Below, piece after piece: positions 9,400 to 23,199 of a stretch of 64,000 bases of DNA (within the stretch, counting starts at the first letter, position 1; each line of letters begins with the position of its first letter). This DNA is from Talpa occidentalis. Its lineage: Eukaryota; Chordata; Mammalia; Eulipotyphla; Talpidae. The stretch covers positions 93,325,591 through 93,389,590 of the forward strand of contig NW_023604295.1 in assembly GCF_014898055.3 (NCBI RefSeq), read 5' to 3'. A model generated the notes under the pieces. It was given only the letters and a program-made list of their open reading frames with translations, was not told the DNA's origin and did no database searches. Made by a program: the position numbers and the translations under genes.

Positions 9400-10540
9400 G
9401 TACTCAAAATATACAACAAAATAGAGGTCTCTGAGATAACCTAGTTGTTGAAATTAGTAGATAAGGATTTAAAATAATTTATTATAAATATGCTCATGGA
9501 TATAAAGAAGTCTATTCTCATAATGAATGAATAAATAGAAAAACTCAAAAAAGAAATAGAGACTTGGGCCTCCCCAGTGGGCAAGGACTTAAGATGCAAC
9601 CTATGAAACTATTTGCAGCCACTACAGCACCAGTTCAATCCCTATTTGGCCAATGAGCTACCCATATGGCGTGGCAGACCTCTCCTGACTCACCTGCTGC
9701 TCCCCTCAGCAGTGTATTTCAGTCAACCTGTCTGTTCTGTTCCCCACTCTGTTTCTGGTGAATCCTCACACTCCCCATACCTCTGGTCTGTACCCCAGTT
9801 CTTGTATGCATAAGTACATAAAACTTTAAAAAAAAAAACAAATAGAAACTCTAAAATAAAAACCTCAAATGGAAATTCTGGGACTGAAAATAATATCCCA
9901 AAGAGTCACTGGATAGACACAAAGTAGCTTGGAAATAGGAAGGAGAATGTCAGTGAAGTTTGAAAATAGACAAATAGAAATAATCCATTCTAAAAAAAAT
10001 GTTCAGGAAGTAGACATTGGGGAAATAATGAACAGAGCAATAGTGACTTGTCGAACAATACCAAACAGTCTAATAGTGCAAATAGAAACACATAAAGAGA
10101 AGAGAGAAAAGGTAAGAATATATACTTGAAGAAATAATGGATGGAACATCCCACATTTAGTAAAATACATAAATCTACAGATTCAAAAGGCTCAAAACCC
10201 AAGAGGATAATAAATACAAAGAAAATTGTATCTAGATACATCACAATTCTATTGCTGAATACCAATTATAAAGAGAAAATCTTGAAAGCAAACAGAAAAA
10301 ATAACATACTACATACCAAGTTATGTTCCTTTCAGGAATCGCAAACCCCTTCATTAGAAACAGGGGAGGCCAGAAGCCAATGTCCTCAGGAATTACAAGG
10401 ATCAAAGAGTAAAGATTTATCTATGTAAATTGCTCTCAAATAATTTATTAAAAGAAATAATGTAGAGTGAAAATGATAAAGAAAATAAAGTAAAATATTA
10501 TTTGGGAGAATTTGAGGAATGATATATAAAAGTGAATTGA
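9400..10540 (+). pseudogene. Ancient LINE-1 (L1M type), ORF1 region
   Basis: The segment resembles the ORF1 part of old mammalian LINE-1. Examples are GAAGAAATAATGGATGGAAC near 10129, the CAGATTCAAAAGGCTCAAAA stretch near 10177, and AAGAGAAAATCTTGAAAGCA near 10270. The reading frame is lost. A type B SINE at 9566-9839 has inserted into it. The left boundary is approximate. Confidence 0.7.
9566..9839 (+). mobile_element. tRNA-derived SINE, type B
   Basis: Head GGGCCTCCCCAGTGGGCAAGG, type B AAGATGCAACCTATGAAACT, and 3' signature CTCTGGTCTGTACCCCAGTT. The flanking AAATAGA(G/A)ACT repeats at 9554-9564 and 9840-9850. It inserted into the ancient LINE-1, so it postdates it. Confidence 0.92.
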
Positions 10541-10599
10541 ACAATCCTTGTGATTGTCTATTAAATCTGAAATGTGTACTTTCTCAAAAATTAAATAGC

Positions 10600-12165
10600 T
10601 TTCTTTAAGGAAATAGAGCAGACATTACTAAAATTAGCATTGTACCAACAAAAAGACTCCATATGGTCAAAAATGATAGTGGCAAAAATGAAAAATTGGA
10701 CTATTATGCCTCTAGATTTTAAACTACAACACAAAGCAACAGTAATCAAAACAGTATGGTACTAGCTAAAAAAAGAAATGCAGATCAATGGACTAGAATT
10801 GAGAGTCCAGAAATAACCCCATACTTATATAGCTGACTGATGTTGAACAAAGGATACAAAAGTATACATTGTTCAAAGAAAATCAGCTTCAACAAATATT
10901 CAAATATTGGAGAAATTAGACAGGTATGTGCAAAAGAATGAAATGAGAACACTATCTCACATCACACATAAAAGTTAATTAAAAATTCATCAAAAGTATG
11001 GATATGAGTTCTGGCCATAAAATCCATAGAGGAAAATATAGCAAACAGTTGCCAAATTTTCTTAAATATATCTTTAGGAACTCAACTATAATGGCAAGGG
11101 AACCTAAAGTAAAAATAAACAAATTATGGTGCTACATCAAATTAAAAATTTCTGAAGAGTAGCAGAAACTATCATTATAATGAAATGACACCCTACTAAA
11201 TCAGAGGAAAAAATTACCTTAACATCCAACACAGGGTTATTATCCAAAATCTGCAATGAATTCATCCAACATAAAAAAGTAAATAATCTAATCTTAAAAA
11301 AGGGTAGATGGGCTAAATAGGCACTTCTCCAAAGAAACATACAGTCAGCCAACAGACAAATGAAAAAATTATCATTATCACTTATCATTATGGAAATTCA
11401 AATCAAAACTACAATGAAATACCATCAGACACCTGTGAAAATGTTTCATATTGAAAAAACTCGAAACAAGAAATGTTGCTAATGGTGTGAACAAAAAGGA
11501 TTTCTCTGGTGGGAATGTAGACTAGTCTAACCTGTATGGAAAACAATATGGATGTTTCTTAAAACATTAAAAATAGACCTACCATATGATCCAGTATCCT
11601 AGGTAACTGCCTGAAGAATATAAAAATCATTAATTTAAAGGGATATAGGAATTCCTATGTTCACTGCAACTCTCTTTATAATGCCCGAGTTATGCAAACA
11701 ACCTAAGTGTCTAACAGTAGACTAAGAACATGAGATATATACACCTAATGGAATACTACTCAGCTATAAAGAATGAAGTCTTGCTATTGTGATAACTTGG
11801 ATGGAATTGCAATGGATTACATTAAGTGAAATGAGTAAGAAAAAGAAAGGCAAAAACCAAATGATTTCACTCATATGCTGAGTATAAAGACATAAAACAG
11901 GAACAGAAAAGCCAAAACCAAATAAACCCTTGAAATTTGATTAGAGAACTGAAGCTCCAGAAAGGGTAAAATGGAGGGGCAGACTAAAGTGTGGAAGGGG
12001 CCCAATGAAAAGAAAGACTACTGGGGCTTTGGTTGGTGGGCATTATGAAAATATACATATGTAGATTTGTGAACATAGCTCCTAAAACTTATACATATAG
12101 TGTTGCAAATCAACATTACCTAAAAATATATAATTTAAAAAGATAAAGTTTAAAAAAATGTATTT
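10600..12165 (+). pseudogene. Ancient LINE-1 (L1M type), ORF2 3' portion and 3' UTR
   Basis: Plus-strand reading gives decayed LINE-1 ORF2 C-terminal content: a KTVWYW-like stretch near 10750, GGAATACTACTCAGCTATAA near 11750 and TGGATGGAATTGCAATGGAT near 11800. It ends in an A-rich tail near 12120-12160. Multiple stops and shifts break the frame. It lies in the same orientation as 9400-10540, and most of the intervening ORF2 is missing, so the two are probably one deleted element. Confidence 0.75.
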
Positions 12166-13635
12166 CCCCACCATCTTCTATAACTCTGTCTCTCATTTGC
12201 TGAGAATGTGAGATATTAATATGACTCTTCTTTATCTTTTTGCCTTATATTGCAATTTAATAGTCATGTTTATTTCTGGTCTTTTAATATCTATAGGTGT
12301 TATGCTTCTAGCATAAGACTATCTCCATAATAGTCTATAACAGTTCTGTATTCCCCTCTATGTCTTCCTGGCCTTTCCACAGTAGAAAAACTCAATAAAT
12401 GCACCTTGGGTGAGCTAATGAATGCTGAATTTTCAGTTTTTGCACTATTCTATTTAGCTGTACTCTCAAATTTTGAGATCATTCAAATCAATCTATCACA
12501 ATACTGAGAAAAGTCACATTTTTACATTGCTTGGAGAGTAATATGCAATATGTTTAATTTTAATAGCAGCTCTTTGATTTATTGTTCTGACCTTTTAATT
12601 CCTTACAGAAGAGATCCTTTAGACATTTTCATTGTAGTCTAAAACTAACAAGAAAATTTCCCTAATGTTTAAGTTCAAAGAAAATGGAAGTATTACATGG
12701 ATACAGTATTATACTAAAAAGATTCTACTGTTACTTCATTATATATAAGAAACTGAATAATCATATCAGAATGCCAAGGAAAGTATATGTAATATTTATC
12801 ACAGCTTTTGGATAATAAATTACTCCAAGAATATGGAATGATCATTGTTTGCCCTTTTATATTAATTTTGTAAAAGAACAATTTGAAAAGCAAATAATAT
12901 AATGTTAAATTCCAAGTTACCAAATTAAGGTAACTCATCTATTCACTTAGAATCAAACCACAGACTTTCCCCAGTGTTAATAAACGCAAGTTAGAAATAG
13001 AAACAATCTCATAAAAGGCTAGGTTAAAAACAAAATTCTTTATTTACAGCAAATAGTTATTTTGAATAATTATTCTTCTTCCTCTTAAACTCAAAGGAGA
13101 GTTAAGTCAAATTGTTTTATCTATATGTTTTTTAATGAAATTAACTGAGTTGATAATTATATTTTCAAGAACCAATGTGTATATGATGCTCATATAGTAT
13201 CTTTTCTGCAAAAACTCCAGGACTCTTATAATTATTTACAGAACATCTTTGCTAAAAGGAAATAAACTATGAAAGAAGAAATGAAATAAATTTAAAATAA
13301 ATATTCACAAACTGATATTTTTTTTTTATAACTGGCAAGTACTTTGCAGGACTAGGTAATTCTCTTACATTTATAAAAAATAAGCTAGCACCTGCTATTG
13401 TCAGTAAATGGATTTTGAAATGAGGCAAAGAGTTTAGAAATGAAAGAAATAGATGGTACAGGGGGAACTACACTATGATATGCAATCAGAAAAGATTAAG
13501 CAGAGATAAGCAATGTCACGTAAAACAGAAACTCTTTCAAGTATATAAACCCTATTAGAACCAAACTGAATATGTGAGCATATAAAAAGAATGATGAATG
13601 CCAGTCAAAATGAAGTTGGTATCAAAAATGAGAAT
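12166..13635. other. AT-rich unique DNA with a possible L2 3' end near 12250-12430
   Basis: The phrase ACTCAATAAATGCACCTTGG near 12390 resembles the end of L2 on the plus strand, but the match is weak. The remainder shows no gene, no SINE and no clear repeat. Confidence 0.4.
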
Positions 13636-13639
13636 CACA

Positions 13640-13900
13640 GGTCCTCCCCTGTGGTGCAGCAGTTGAGCGCTGGGTTGCAAAGCTGCCCACAGCCTCTGCA
13701 GTGCCGGTTCAATACCCGGCCGCAGGGCGAGGGTCCCACATGGCACGCAGACCTCTCCTGCCGCCCACTGCTCCCCTCAACAGTGTACTTCGTTAGTCTG
13801 CCTGTTCTGTTCCCCGCTCTGGCTCTGGTGAATTCTATCACCCTCCCGCACTTCTCACTGTACCCAGTGCTTGTATAAATAAATAAATAAATCTTTTTAA
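13640..13900 (+). mobile_element. tRNA-derived SINE, type A
   Basis: Head GTCCTCCCCTGTGGTGCAGC with GTTGAGCGCTGGGTTGC and B-box-like GGTTCAATACC. Type A end GTACCCAGTGCTTGTATAAA. Target duplication AAAAATGAGAA at 13624-13634 and about 13901-13912. Confidence 0.93.
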
Positions 13901-13912
13901 AAAAATGAGAAA

Positions 13913-16600
13913 CATAAAGGCAAATATCCAAAGCAAACATTAAATAAATTCCCTTCAAGTATGCAAAGATTGGCAAGAATATCCCTATCACTGTGTAAAT
14001 AAATGAGTTGGGATTAGCTTTAAGTCATTACACATGTAATTCATATGACTAATTATATCTGTTCTAATTCCATAATCACAAAGAAATCCAATTTATATTT
14101 TGGCTTCTTTAAAGGGGCTGATTCTGCCATCACTGATACTGTGATCTGTATAACCATTACTTCGCATGTTACAAACAAATCAACCTGGCACTCAGGATTT
14201 ATACACCAGTTTCAAGGACTCTGGTGAACTCACAAATATTATACCTGTTCCTGGGGAAGTCCCTTGGAAAGCAGACATCAGCCTTCTTCTGGCTTTCACA
14301 AACATTTGCAGTGTTATGGGAAAAACCAAACCTTTAGACATTTAAATTTTTCTATGTGTTTTCTTGTCTAATTTGTCACATACTAAATTGTCTACCTAAG
14401 TGAAAATAATCATAATTAATTAATCATACTAGTACTCTGAACACAATTTAAGTATTATTTTGCATCTCTCCTGAGAACTACCAAACACCATTTTTAGAAT
14501 TATAGAACTGGTGTCGCATGAAAACATTAATGAATTTTAAAACATATCAGCTTTTAGTGAATATGTTAAATTTCTAATTGTGAACAATTAAAATGCAGGT
14601 GTCCATTAAGCATAAGCAGCAGAATACATTGACAGACTATATGTGCATGTTGCTATAAAACATATCTAAAATTTAAATGTCATTAAGTTTTATTATCACT
14701 TAGAATAGAAGTTTGCAATAGGCAAGATTACTATCAAGTATGTCTTCTATAAAACAACCAACCCCAAAAAGATATTAAATAAGTAGAAAATTATCACTTT
14801 TACCAGAAGTAAAATTTTGCACTTCAATGTAAAAAAACTGAAGAAAACATAAATTTCAATATTGACATATTTGCATAATAATAAATAAATAAGATATGCC
14901 ATGGAAGAAAAACTTTCCAACATTTGAAAAATTTAAGCCTATGCTCTTTCCATGCAAATTGTATATTTTAGTAAAGACTCTGGAAATCATTGGATGGTTT
15001 TGATATACTAGAAAGCCATCAAACTGCCATGACTGTGTGGAAGTCAGGATAGGCTGGTCATGCTACAATAACAAACAAGCTAAAAATTCTCAACACAGGT
15101 ATATCTCTTATGTTATAAATCCATTTCAGTTGGCTAGACTTGTGTCCTATGTAAATGCCTTCTTTTATCTATGTGGAGCAGCTATTAATAGATTGCAAGG
15201 AAGAAGAAAAGAGAACATAATAAAACACCTACTGAATGGAAAGTGAAATCCTACCTTTGCCCAGCTGGAAATAAATAGTATACACAGCATATTTGTTAAC
15301 TCTTCCGATGAAAATTAAAGGCAATAACATATAATTACATGTCACAATATTAACAAAAGCCTGTTCGATTGAATGTGGAACTCCCTAGAAAATCAGGGAG
15401 ACTATTAGTATTTAAAAAGAGTTAAAATGTCTTTCTTGATGTGAATCAACTTTTGAAGTGAAAATTTTGTACACAGGTAAAAAGAGAAAAAAGTAAAAAG
15501 AAAACGATAAGTGTTATAAGACCTCCCCAATTTAAGGCTATCTATATTCTGTACATAGGATTGTCCCAAAGTTCTTATATCGACAATCAGGTAGACTGCA
15601 AAAGATGTCAAAAGATATGCTGCGAGATCCCCATCTTCTTTCATTTCTTAACATATACAACGCTGACACTCTTTCCTCTCTCCAGAAAGCCCTCACTTAT
15701 GATGGTATTTACTGACGTTCATAGATGCCCTGTGCACCAAGTGTGTGCCTTGGTTGGAAGATGGAAACACAAGGAACATGTTGTCTAAAATCCCAGGAAA
15801 AATTACTTCCATGTCCATCTTTCCAGCAATGGAGGACAGCAGAAGTTCTGACCCCTAATCTGATTTCTGCCAGAACAGAAATTATAAGGGGCTTATAAGG
15901 TATCTAATCATGCATTGTTTCTGCCTTTACTTGAGCTGCAATGAGACTAGTGTCTGCAATTTTTTAGAGGGATAAAGAAAACAATCAAGCATAATTTCTA
16001 AATAAAAAGGACTCTCAGTAAAGAACTTGGATTGTCATAGATTCTCTTTCCTCAAGCAAACATACTGAGGACTGAGCACACAAATATTGACATATGTAAT
16101 TATCAATAGAATCAAGACAATACTCAGAGTTCATATTAGCCTAACTGCTCCCACTAAATAAATAAAGATAGTGTTAAATCCCAAAGTCAATTTATGAGAC
16201 TTTTCTTTAATATAAATCAGGCAAATGTGATCAGTTATGAGCAAAAGACCTCAGAATAATTCAAAATTAGAAAATGCCCATATTATCCATAAACAACTAT
16301 ATAGTGCAGAAAGTGAATTGCCTTACCAATTTTCTATAAGGAACACACTAAAAGCATAGAAATCTTTCCCCCAATCCTTGTTAACTTTTTAAATGAACAT
16401 ATGTCTCTCTTCAGAATGCACTGGGGGATAGAATTACTGGGTTATAAAACATGCATGCAAAGTTTCTACCCAATAATATTTCAAGGTAGCAGTAACAATA
16501 TGTTCTCTTCTCAGGTACATATGAGTTTCTACCATTGCATTTTCATGTAAACTTGTGTTTTTAGATATACAACAATCAATCAAGAAGACCATTGATGTGT
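13913..16600. other. No gene recognised
   Basis: AT-rich DNA with only short ORFs, no recognised domain and no SINE. A region near 15690-15790 (GTATTTACTGACGTTC...GTGTGTGCCTTGG) weakly resembles a minus-strand L2 remnant. Nothing else is nameable. Confidence 0.5.
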
Positions 16601-17165
16601 GTGGTATACAGAACTCTAAGACCCCTGCTGTCATATCTATGAGTTTGTTACACTATATTGTCAAATTATTTGGTGATGTGATCACACTAATCACTAATCA
16701 CTAATCACACTAATCAAGGTATAGCATCATCAACCATGTTATCCTAGACCCACATGAGCCTTTAAAAGCAGAACATTTTCTCTAAGTAGTTGCCAAAGAT
16801 AATTCAGAGAGATCAAAGAGATCCAAGACAAAAGAAGGATCAATATGAGAAAGATATTTTGCTGCTAACTCTGATGATGGAGGGGAAAATGGAAAAGGAG
16901 TCAAGAACAAACCTTAACTAATAGTATGGAAATGGGGACTTCAGTCTTTCTGATTGCAGGGATATAAATTCTGCCAGATAGATTCTTCACCAGAGCCTTC
17001 AGCTAAGAGGCCAGCCTTATGGACAACTTCACTGCCTAGTGAGCTATTTAGAAGAGAAACTACTCATGCTGCTGAATATTTGAGCTAAGGAACTCTGAGC
17101 TAATAAATGGGTATCATTTTAAGTTTCTAAGTTTATAGTAATTTGTTATGCAGCGGTAGGCAATA
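16600..17165 (+). mobile_element. Old MLT1-like LTR
   Basis: Segments that fit MLT1 are GGTGATGTGATCACACTAAT, GTTATCCTAGACCCACATGA, a GAACTCTGAGCTAATAAATG near the 3' end and TTGTTATGCAGCGGTAGGCA at the terminus. A local CACTAAT tandem sits at 16686-16720. It is heavily diverged, and the ends are approximate. Confidence 0.6.
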
Positions 17166-17799
17166 CACTGTGACTAATTAGGTAGCTCAGAACCCACTGA
17201 ACTGATCAGTCTCTACTGAGCTTGAGTTGATTGTTGTCAGAGGAATGTGGGTTTGATAACTCTTGCCCCATGTTCCACAATTTATAGGATGCTAGAAATG
17301 GATATTTTGATTAAATTTTCATTTTTTTAAGTTGGCAGGTAATTCAGTTAAAACAGAAATCATCATGCAGGTGAAATAAATCACATCTGAGGGCAGCAAG
17401 TTTGAAGCTTTATCCTAACAGATGATTACAGTCCCTTTCAATTCCAGTATTTCATGAATCTACTGGGTGAATGTTAGATCTCTTTCTGTATATCTTTAAA
17501 AAAGTGTAAATGCTATAATATTCTAAATGGCTTTTAACTTTTCTTCCAGATGAAAATTTTTTTAAGTATTAATGTGCTATTTTTGTTTGTTTTTCTATGA
17601 AGTATTTCCTATGCAGAAGACTACAGGAATTAAAGTTTATGTTGAAAATTTGTTATCATAAACTATCAGACAGATAACCTTAGAATAAGAAATATTTACT
17701 TTGTTGCATTATTGCTTTTAATTTAGTACAAATATAAAAATAATGCCTACCAAAAAATAGCAGTGTTTTTGTTCCCATTCACAAAGGTGGTAGTTAAGA
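17166..17799. other. No gene recognised
   Basis: AT-rich DNA between an MLT1 relic and a SINE. No element or exon is apparent. Confidence 0.5.
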
Positions 17800-17810
17800 G
17801 TGTAAACATG

Positions 17811-18085
17811 GGGACCTCCCCTGGTGTCGCAGCCGTTGAGCACTGGGCTGCGAAGCTGCCCTCAGCCTCTGCAGCTCCAGTTCGATCCGTGGCCACCAGC
17901 GAGGGTCCCACTTGGTGCGCAGACCTCTCCTGCCACCCGCTGCTCCCCTCAGCACTGTATTTTGTCGGTCTGCCTGTTCTGTTCCCCGCTCTGGTGAATT
18001 CTCTTACCCTCCCGCGCTTCTGACTGTACCCGGTGCTTGTATAAATAAATAAATTTAAAAAAAAGAGAGATCTATTAAAAAAAAA
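17811..18085 (+). mobile_element. tRNA-derived SINE, type A
   Basis: Head GGGACCTCCCCTGGTGTCGC, B box GTTCGATCC, type A end TACCCGGTGCTTGTATAAAT. Target duplication GTGTAAACATGGG at 17800-17812 and 18086-18098. The tail includes an extra AGAGAGATCTATT between two A-runs. Confidence 0.94.
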
Positions 18086-18098
18086 GTGTAAACATGGG

Positions 18099-18939
18099 TA
18101 AGTTGCTTAACCTTTTGTTAACTTCTTGATTTACAAACTTAACTTTCAGTTTAGATAAGCAATAGGTTTTTCTAAGGATTATATATAATCATTTTGTGTA
18201 AAGTATGTATTGACTAGAACACAGCATTCAACAAATGCCTACGATCAGAAAGCAGACAAATGAGAGTACCAAAATAAAGAGACAATTAGCTTTGACCATT
18301 CTCCTTTGTGTGGTTTTCAGCACTCTTGTCTGCTTTAGTCCAATTTGACTATGTCAATCAATACATCCAAATGTTCAACACCAACTAACTCCATGATGCA
18401 CCATCCCTCTGATTTAGATTCAACAACCTGGAATACCGAGTCTTATTTCCCTTTGCTTGCCCTTCCTAAAAGGCAAACCTGTAGACAAATCCTCCACAAA
18501 ATGTAAGATTCTCAGATTCTGCAGAGACTTGACTGTTCATTTCTATAGTAAATACAAAAACTTCAGGCAAAATATTGCATTTATAATTTTATTTGACTGA
18601 TTTGTAGATTTGATAAATTCCTTACAAATGTATTTTTGTTGTGTTCCTACAGGGCTTAGTATGATGACTTGCATATGTTAGAAACTCAGGAAATGTTCAT
18701 TGAATTTAAAACATTTAAAAGAGGCACAAAGTGCATTCAACAATGAACAAAGATAAAAGGAGAAAGAAACCACTCAATATTTTTGTGTAATAAATTTAAG
18801 GTTTTGACCTTCACATTTTTAAAAATTTTGTATTTGTTTTGTCATGTGTGTTTACTTGAGCATTCACCTTTTTACATTTAAAAGCAAGATATATACTGGG
18901 ATGAAAACCTGTTGGAAATTATTCCATAGAGCATAATTC

Positions 18940-18940
<1 letters not shown>
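18099..18940. other. Unique DNA with weak L2-like patches
   Basis: Short stretches near 18200-18240 (ATTCAACAAATGCCTACGAT) and 18650-18705 (GAAACTCAGGAAATGTTCAT) look like L2 3' ends on the plus strand. No gene was recognised. Confidence 0.4.
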
Positions 18941-18979
<39 letters not shown>

Positions 18980-19100
18980 ATATATATGTATGTATGTATA
19001 CACATACATATGTATACAATTATTCCATACAGCATAATTATGTGTGTATATGTATATATACATATATACATACAGCATAATATATATATATATATATATC
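18941..19100. repeat. Compound (TG)n/(TA)n/(TATG)n microsatellite
   Basis: A TG run at 18941-18966 continues into TA and TATG tracts, with the unit ATTCCATA(C/G)AGCATAAT recurring three times (about 18922, 19022, 19072). Short open frames here are repeat-encoded artefacts. Confidence 0.93.
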
Positions 19101-19124
19101 TTCTTCAATTTAGGAAAGCTTCCT

Positions 19125-19391
19125 TTTTTTAAAAATTTTATTTATTTATTTATACAAGCACTGGGTACAGTCAGAAGTGTGGGAGGGTGAGAGAATTCAC
19201 CAGAGCCAGAGCGGGGAAGAGAAGAGGCAGACTGACGAAATACACTGCTGATGGGAGCAGTGGGCGTGGCAGGAGAGGTTGGTCACTCCATGTGGGACCC
19301 TCGCTGGTGGCCAGGGATCAAACCGGCGCCACAGAGGCTGTGGGCAGCCACACAGCCCAGCGCTCAACCACTGAGCCACCAGGGGAGGCCC
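19125..19391 (-). mobile_element. tRNA-derived SINE, type A
   Basis: Minus-strand copy: tail at left (AAAATTTTATTTATTTATT), head at right ending GGGGAGGCCC. Target duplication AAAGCTTCCT at 19115-19124 and 19392-19401. Confidence 0.93.
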
Positions 19392-19401
19392 AAAGCTTCC
19401 T

Positions 19402-22400
19402 ATTCTTAAGGTGAACTATCATCAGAACACAATAGCTTAAAAATCTGTTTATAAAGCATACATGTCTTTGATAACAACAAGAATACGAATAGGAAATTTT
19501 ACAATAAATGAAAAGGAAACATGTCCATTTACTTAAAAGCATAGCATTCATTTTAATGCAAAATACATACTATATTATGATCAGCATAAATTAGAACGGA
19601 TTTTCTTTAAGATGTAGGCCCACTCTTTTGGTAGAATAACAAATGCTAGCTGACATATTCTCCTTAAAACAACCTCACAAATGAAAGACATAACAAAAAG
19701 TTCTTTCCCACACATTCCAAAGGCAAATCCATCAATCTTCGTTTAACTTGGTAATCTAATACACTACTTCATTTGGCCAACAGCTACTGATTTCTGACTC
19801 TCTTCAAAACAATCATGTCATAATAGCCAATTTTGAAGTGATTCTTCTACTACTTCTCTTTGACATTGACCCACTATAGATGCTGAAAATACTAGATTCT
19901 TATTTCCTGGGTGTTACCTCCAGCAAGATGGTGGATTTGTAAACTACCTCTTTATAGAGGCATGGGCAATAAATATTTAATCTCACTCTTATTTGGTAAA
20001 AAAAAAAAAAAAGCAATTCAATTAGAATGCCAACAAATACAAATGACAAAAATCTTAGACCAAATTAAAGTAAAATAAAAGAGAATTCTATTAGCCAGAG
20101 TAATCTTGTTGCAAGTTTGCTGGAGATTTCTAGAAGAGATTTTCGTTCTTCATAAAAAAAAAAAAAAGAAAAAAAGATGACCTCTTTCTGCCTGTGAATA
20201 GATTATGTGACCATGTTTCTGTTGCCAGTGGTTATTTTGTGCCACAAGAATACATATCTGAAAACTAAAGTTAAATCACAAAATAAATAGAAGACAGAAG
20301 ACAGGAAAACACCCTGGGCCTTAATAACGCAGCTTTGCAGAAAGTTAAAAATCAGGACCAGCCTGGACTCTGGACTTCATTGTACATCAGGTCAGAGCAT
20401 AAACCTTTGTTGTTTTTATCATTTTGCTAGGTATTCTTTTACCTGCAGATGAAAACATTCTGGTGTTTACGTATTTTTTCCACATAGTCTATAATACCAA
20501 GTTTAAAGTGTTTCTGTTAGTGAATGAGAGGCACCCAGGACCCCCAATCGGCCTGCTTTAAATGGGTTCTGCCATCCACCTTATAAAGACAAAACATAAA
20601 ATAATTTTAATACATTTATGTGCAATAAAGAGAAGAGAATATAAAGAATTTAGTTATAATAGTATACCCATGAAACACTCAAAGTTACCCATACCTTCTT
20701 GGGTTAGTGCCCAGTCAAACAGGGTTCACCTAAAGTAGTGCCACCACAAGTCTAAGGAATCTTCTGGTGGGGAACTTTAGGCAAGGGGCAGAAGTGGCCA
20801 GGAAAGACTGGCAGGAAAAGAATAAAATCAAAATACAGTTAAAATAAAGGCTGCTATTGTCAGCCTCTCCATGGGTCTCTCACCCACATTTCTGCCACTT
20901 TCAAGTATGTCTTCCATGTCCACCAAGTCCCTGGTACAAGTCCAAGGCCTAGAAGCAAGTATAGTTTCATTGTTACATGTCTCTGTTCCATTGCCAATTC
21001 TTCTTCCCAGTCTTCTTTCATTCTTTCAGCCTCCTCTATCAGTACTTTTCACTTCTCCTGGATGCTTAGCCACACCCATCAATATGTGGGACAGGGAACT
21101 TGGAACTCCCCATTTCTAAGGAGATTATTTTGTTACTTTTCCTGAATGATACAGTATTCAACATAATCACAATACACAAAGACTTGTATTTCTCAAGCAG
21201 CATTTTTATCTTCTCTCTAAGTGCCCAGTTAACAACAAGATTTAGTTATAATAAAATGATGACTTAAGGGACATTTAAACTGAAATGATGTGACTGTTTT
21301 TATAAACTGTTATACTTTGAAAGATAAAAGTACCGGTAATCTTGTGCAGTTAAACATTAATATCTTGCTAATCCTGGACCACCCCAGTGATTTAGAGCTC
21401 ACTGAATAATGTTAATAAATATTCTAGCATAATGTGTGTCAATAATACTGTGTAAGAAGGACTTGTATCAATTTACTTCCAAATGAAGCAGCAAGACATT
21501 TGTGCTGGAAATCGTTCAATTATTTTATGCCAAAGAAATTGAAAGAAGTTTCTATTTCAAACTCACTTAATGCATAATTCTTAATTTGGATTTGTTTGCC
21601 CTGAGGATTCATCCAGTCACTCTGGAAGGGCACTTCTCAGGGCTAAGGCTGTGCCTATATAGTCCTGTCCACTTCAGTGAATTAACAAGACTCCTAACTC
21701 CAACATGCTTATTATTAAGTCAAATCTCAACTGCCTGTACTAACACAAATCATGCATAATAGGGGGGGCAAAATATGCATTTGGTTTAAGTAAAGGAAAG
21801 TAAGATAGTTTTAATTAAAATTAGCAGCATCAGGGTTTGCTCTTTGCCTATTTTATCTATTAATAGACCTTACTTCACCCTTTTTGTAATTTAAACTGTA
21901 TAATAACTGGTTACAGCAGAAGCGGGAGACATAGTACAATATAGAATGTGTGGAATTTACTTTTTATTTCAGAAGGAATGGGGAATGAAATATTCTATTT
22001 GTAAAAGAAGTTAAATAATTTAAAACTCTTAAGACTGCACATGACAAAATCTCAACTCAGATTATCTGAAAATAAAAAAAAAAAAAAACCAAAGAAACAA
22101 AAATCAACTCAGGGATGTGAAGAGACCAGAGCAAGTTCTATTGATGCAAAAATTCATTTAATATCATCTCTATTAGATGTCTTTTTCTCTTTGCTTATTT
22201 CTTTGTTGGGTTTGTTCTCCGAACATTGTGGATTTCCAGGCTCACATCCTCTTCATTATGAACAAGATTAGGAAACAAGAGTTATGCTTTTCTTTCTCTA
22301 GTTGCAGACAAAAACCTGGATTTCATTTCCTATCATTGGGTGTGTGTTCATACAGAATAGCCTGAATCACACTAACCAGAGCAATGCAGTCCCAATGGGC

Positions 22401-23190
22401 CAAGAGGCAGAAGTGGACATTTCTGCTGAACTAAATTGACTGAGACTAAATGAGTATATTGTTCTCTGAGATAAAGGCAAGGATTTATGACCAAAAGGAG
22501 AGAAAACAGTTGCTGAGTAGCAAAGACAAAGCTGTCTACTATCATCTTTTCTGTTTTAACTAGAGTTGAAATGAAACTGATATGCATTATTTGTATACAC
22601 AAGTAAAGAAATTATTTAATTGTCAAATGACAATAATCACTTGCTGAAAATTTACAGAAATTACTGATTATTTTTTCAGTGTAAAGCCAATACAAAATAT
22701 ATTTTATACATATTACCTAATATACATTATTTTAATCAATAAAACCTAAATATTTGATGTGGTAAAATTTATCATAGTTTCAGCATTGCAAGTTTGTTTT
22801 TATAGAAATACAGAAGAAAATGCATGATTCCAGATACTATTTCGTTTAACTGATGAAAAAGCACTTACATGAATGGTGTTGAGCAACAGAATGGGAAAGT
22901 CAAACATAAAATTGTATTTTCTTGCCATGGAATAAGTGGAGTAGATTCAGAAAATGTTAGAAAGGATTGAGGTTTGAGTTGTCATTTTCAAGGAATTTTA
23001 GAACTTAATTACATGAGGGGAGAAGGTAACATGAGTGACAAAAACATCAACCTCCACTTCAAAAAATAAAGCAAATAAAGTAGAATTGAGAGTGACAACA
23101 AAGACATCAATTTCATAAGAATAGAATAACAAGTGAGACACGAATTTCTATGTTAGGAAATTGTGGATCCTTAAACCAGAGATAGAAAGA
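19402..23190. other. Long gene-free stretch
   Basis: No SINE, no young LINE and no exon are recognisable. It contains A-runs at about 20000 and 20155, a homopolymer G run near 21763, and a short poly(A) insertion at 22061-22103 noted separately. Confidence 0.5.
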
Positions 23191-23199
23191 TTGGCAGAA

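Noticed and set aside
18878..19132. Peptides of alternating Tyr-Ile and Val-Cys
   Set aside because: They are encoded by TA/TG microsatellites.
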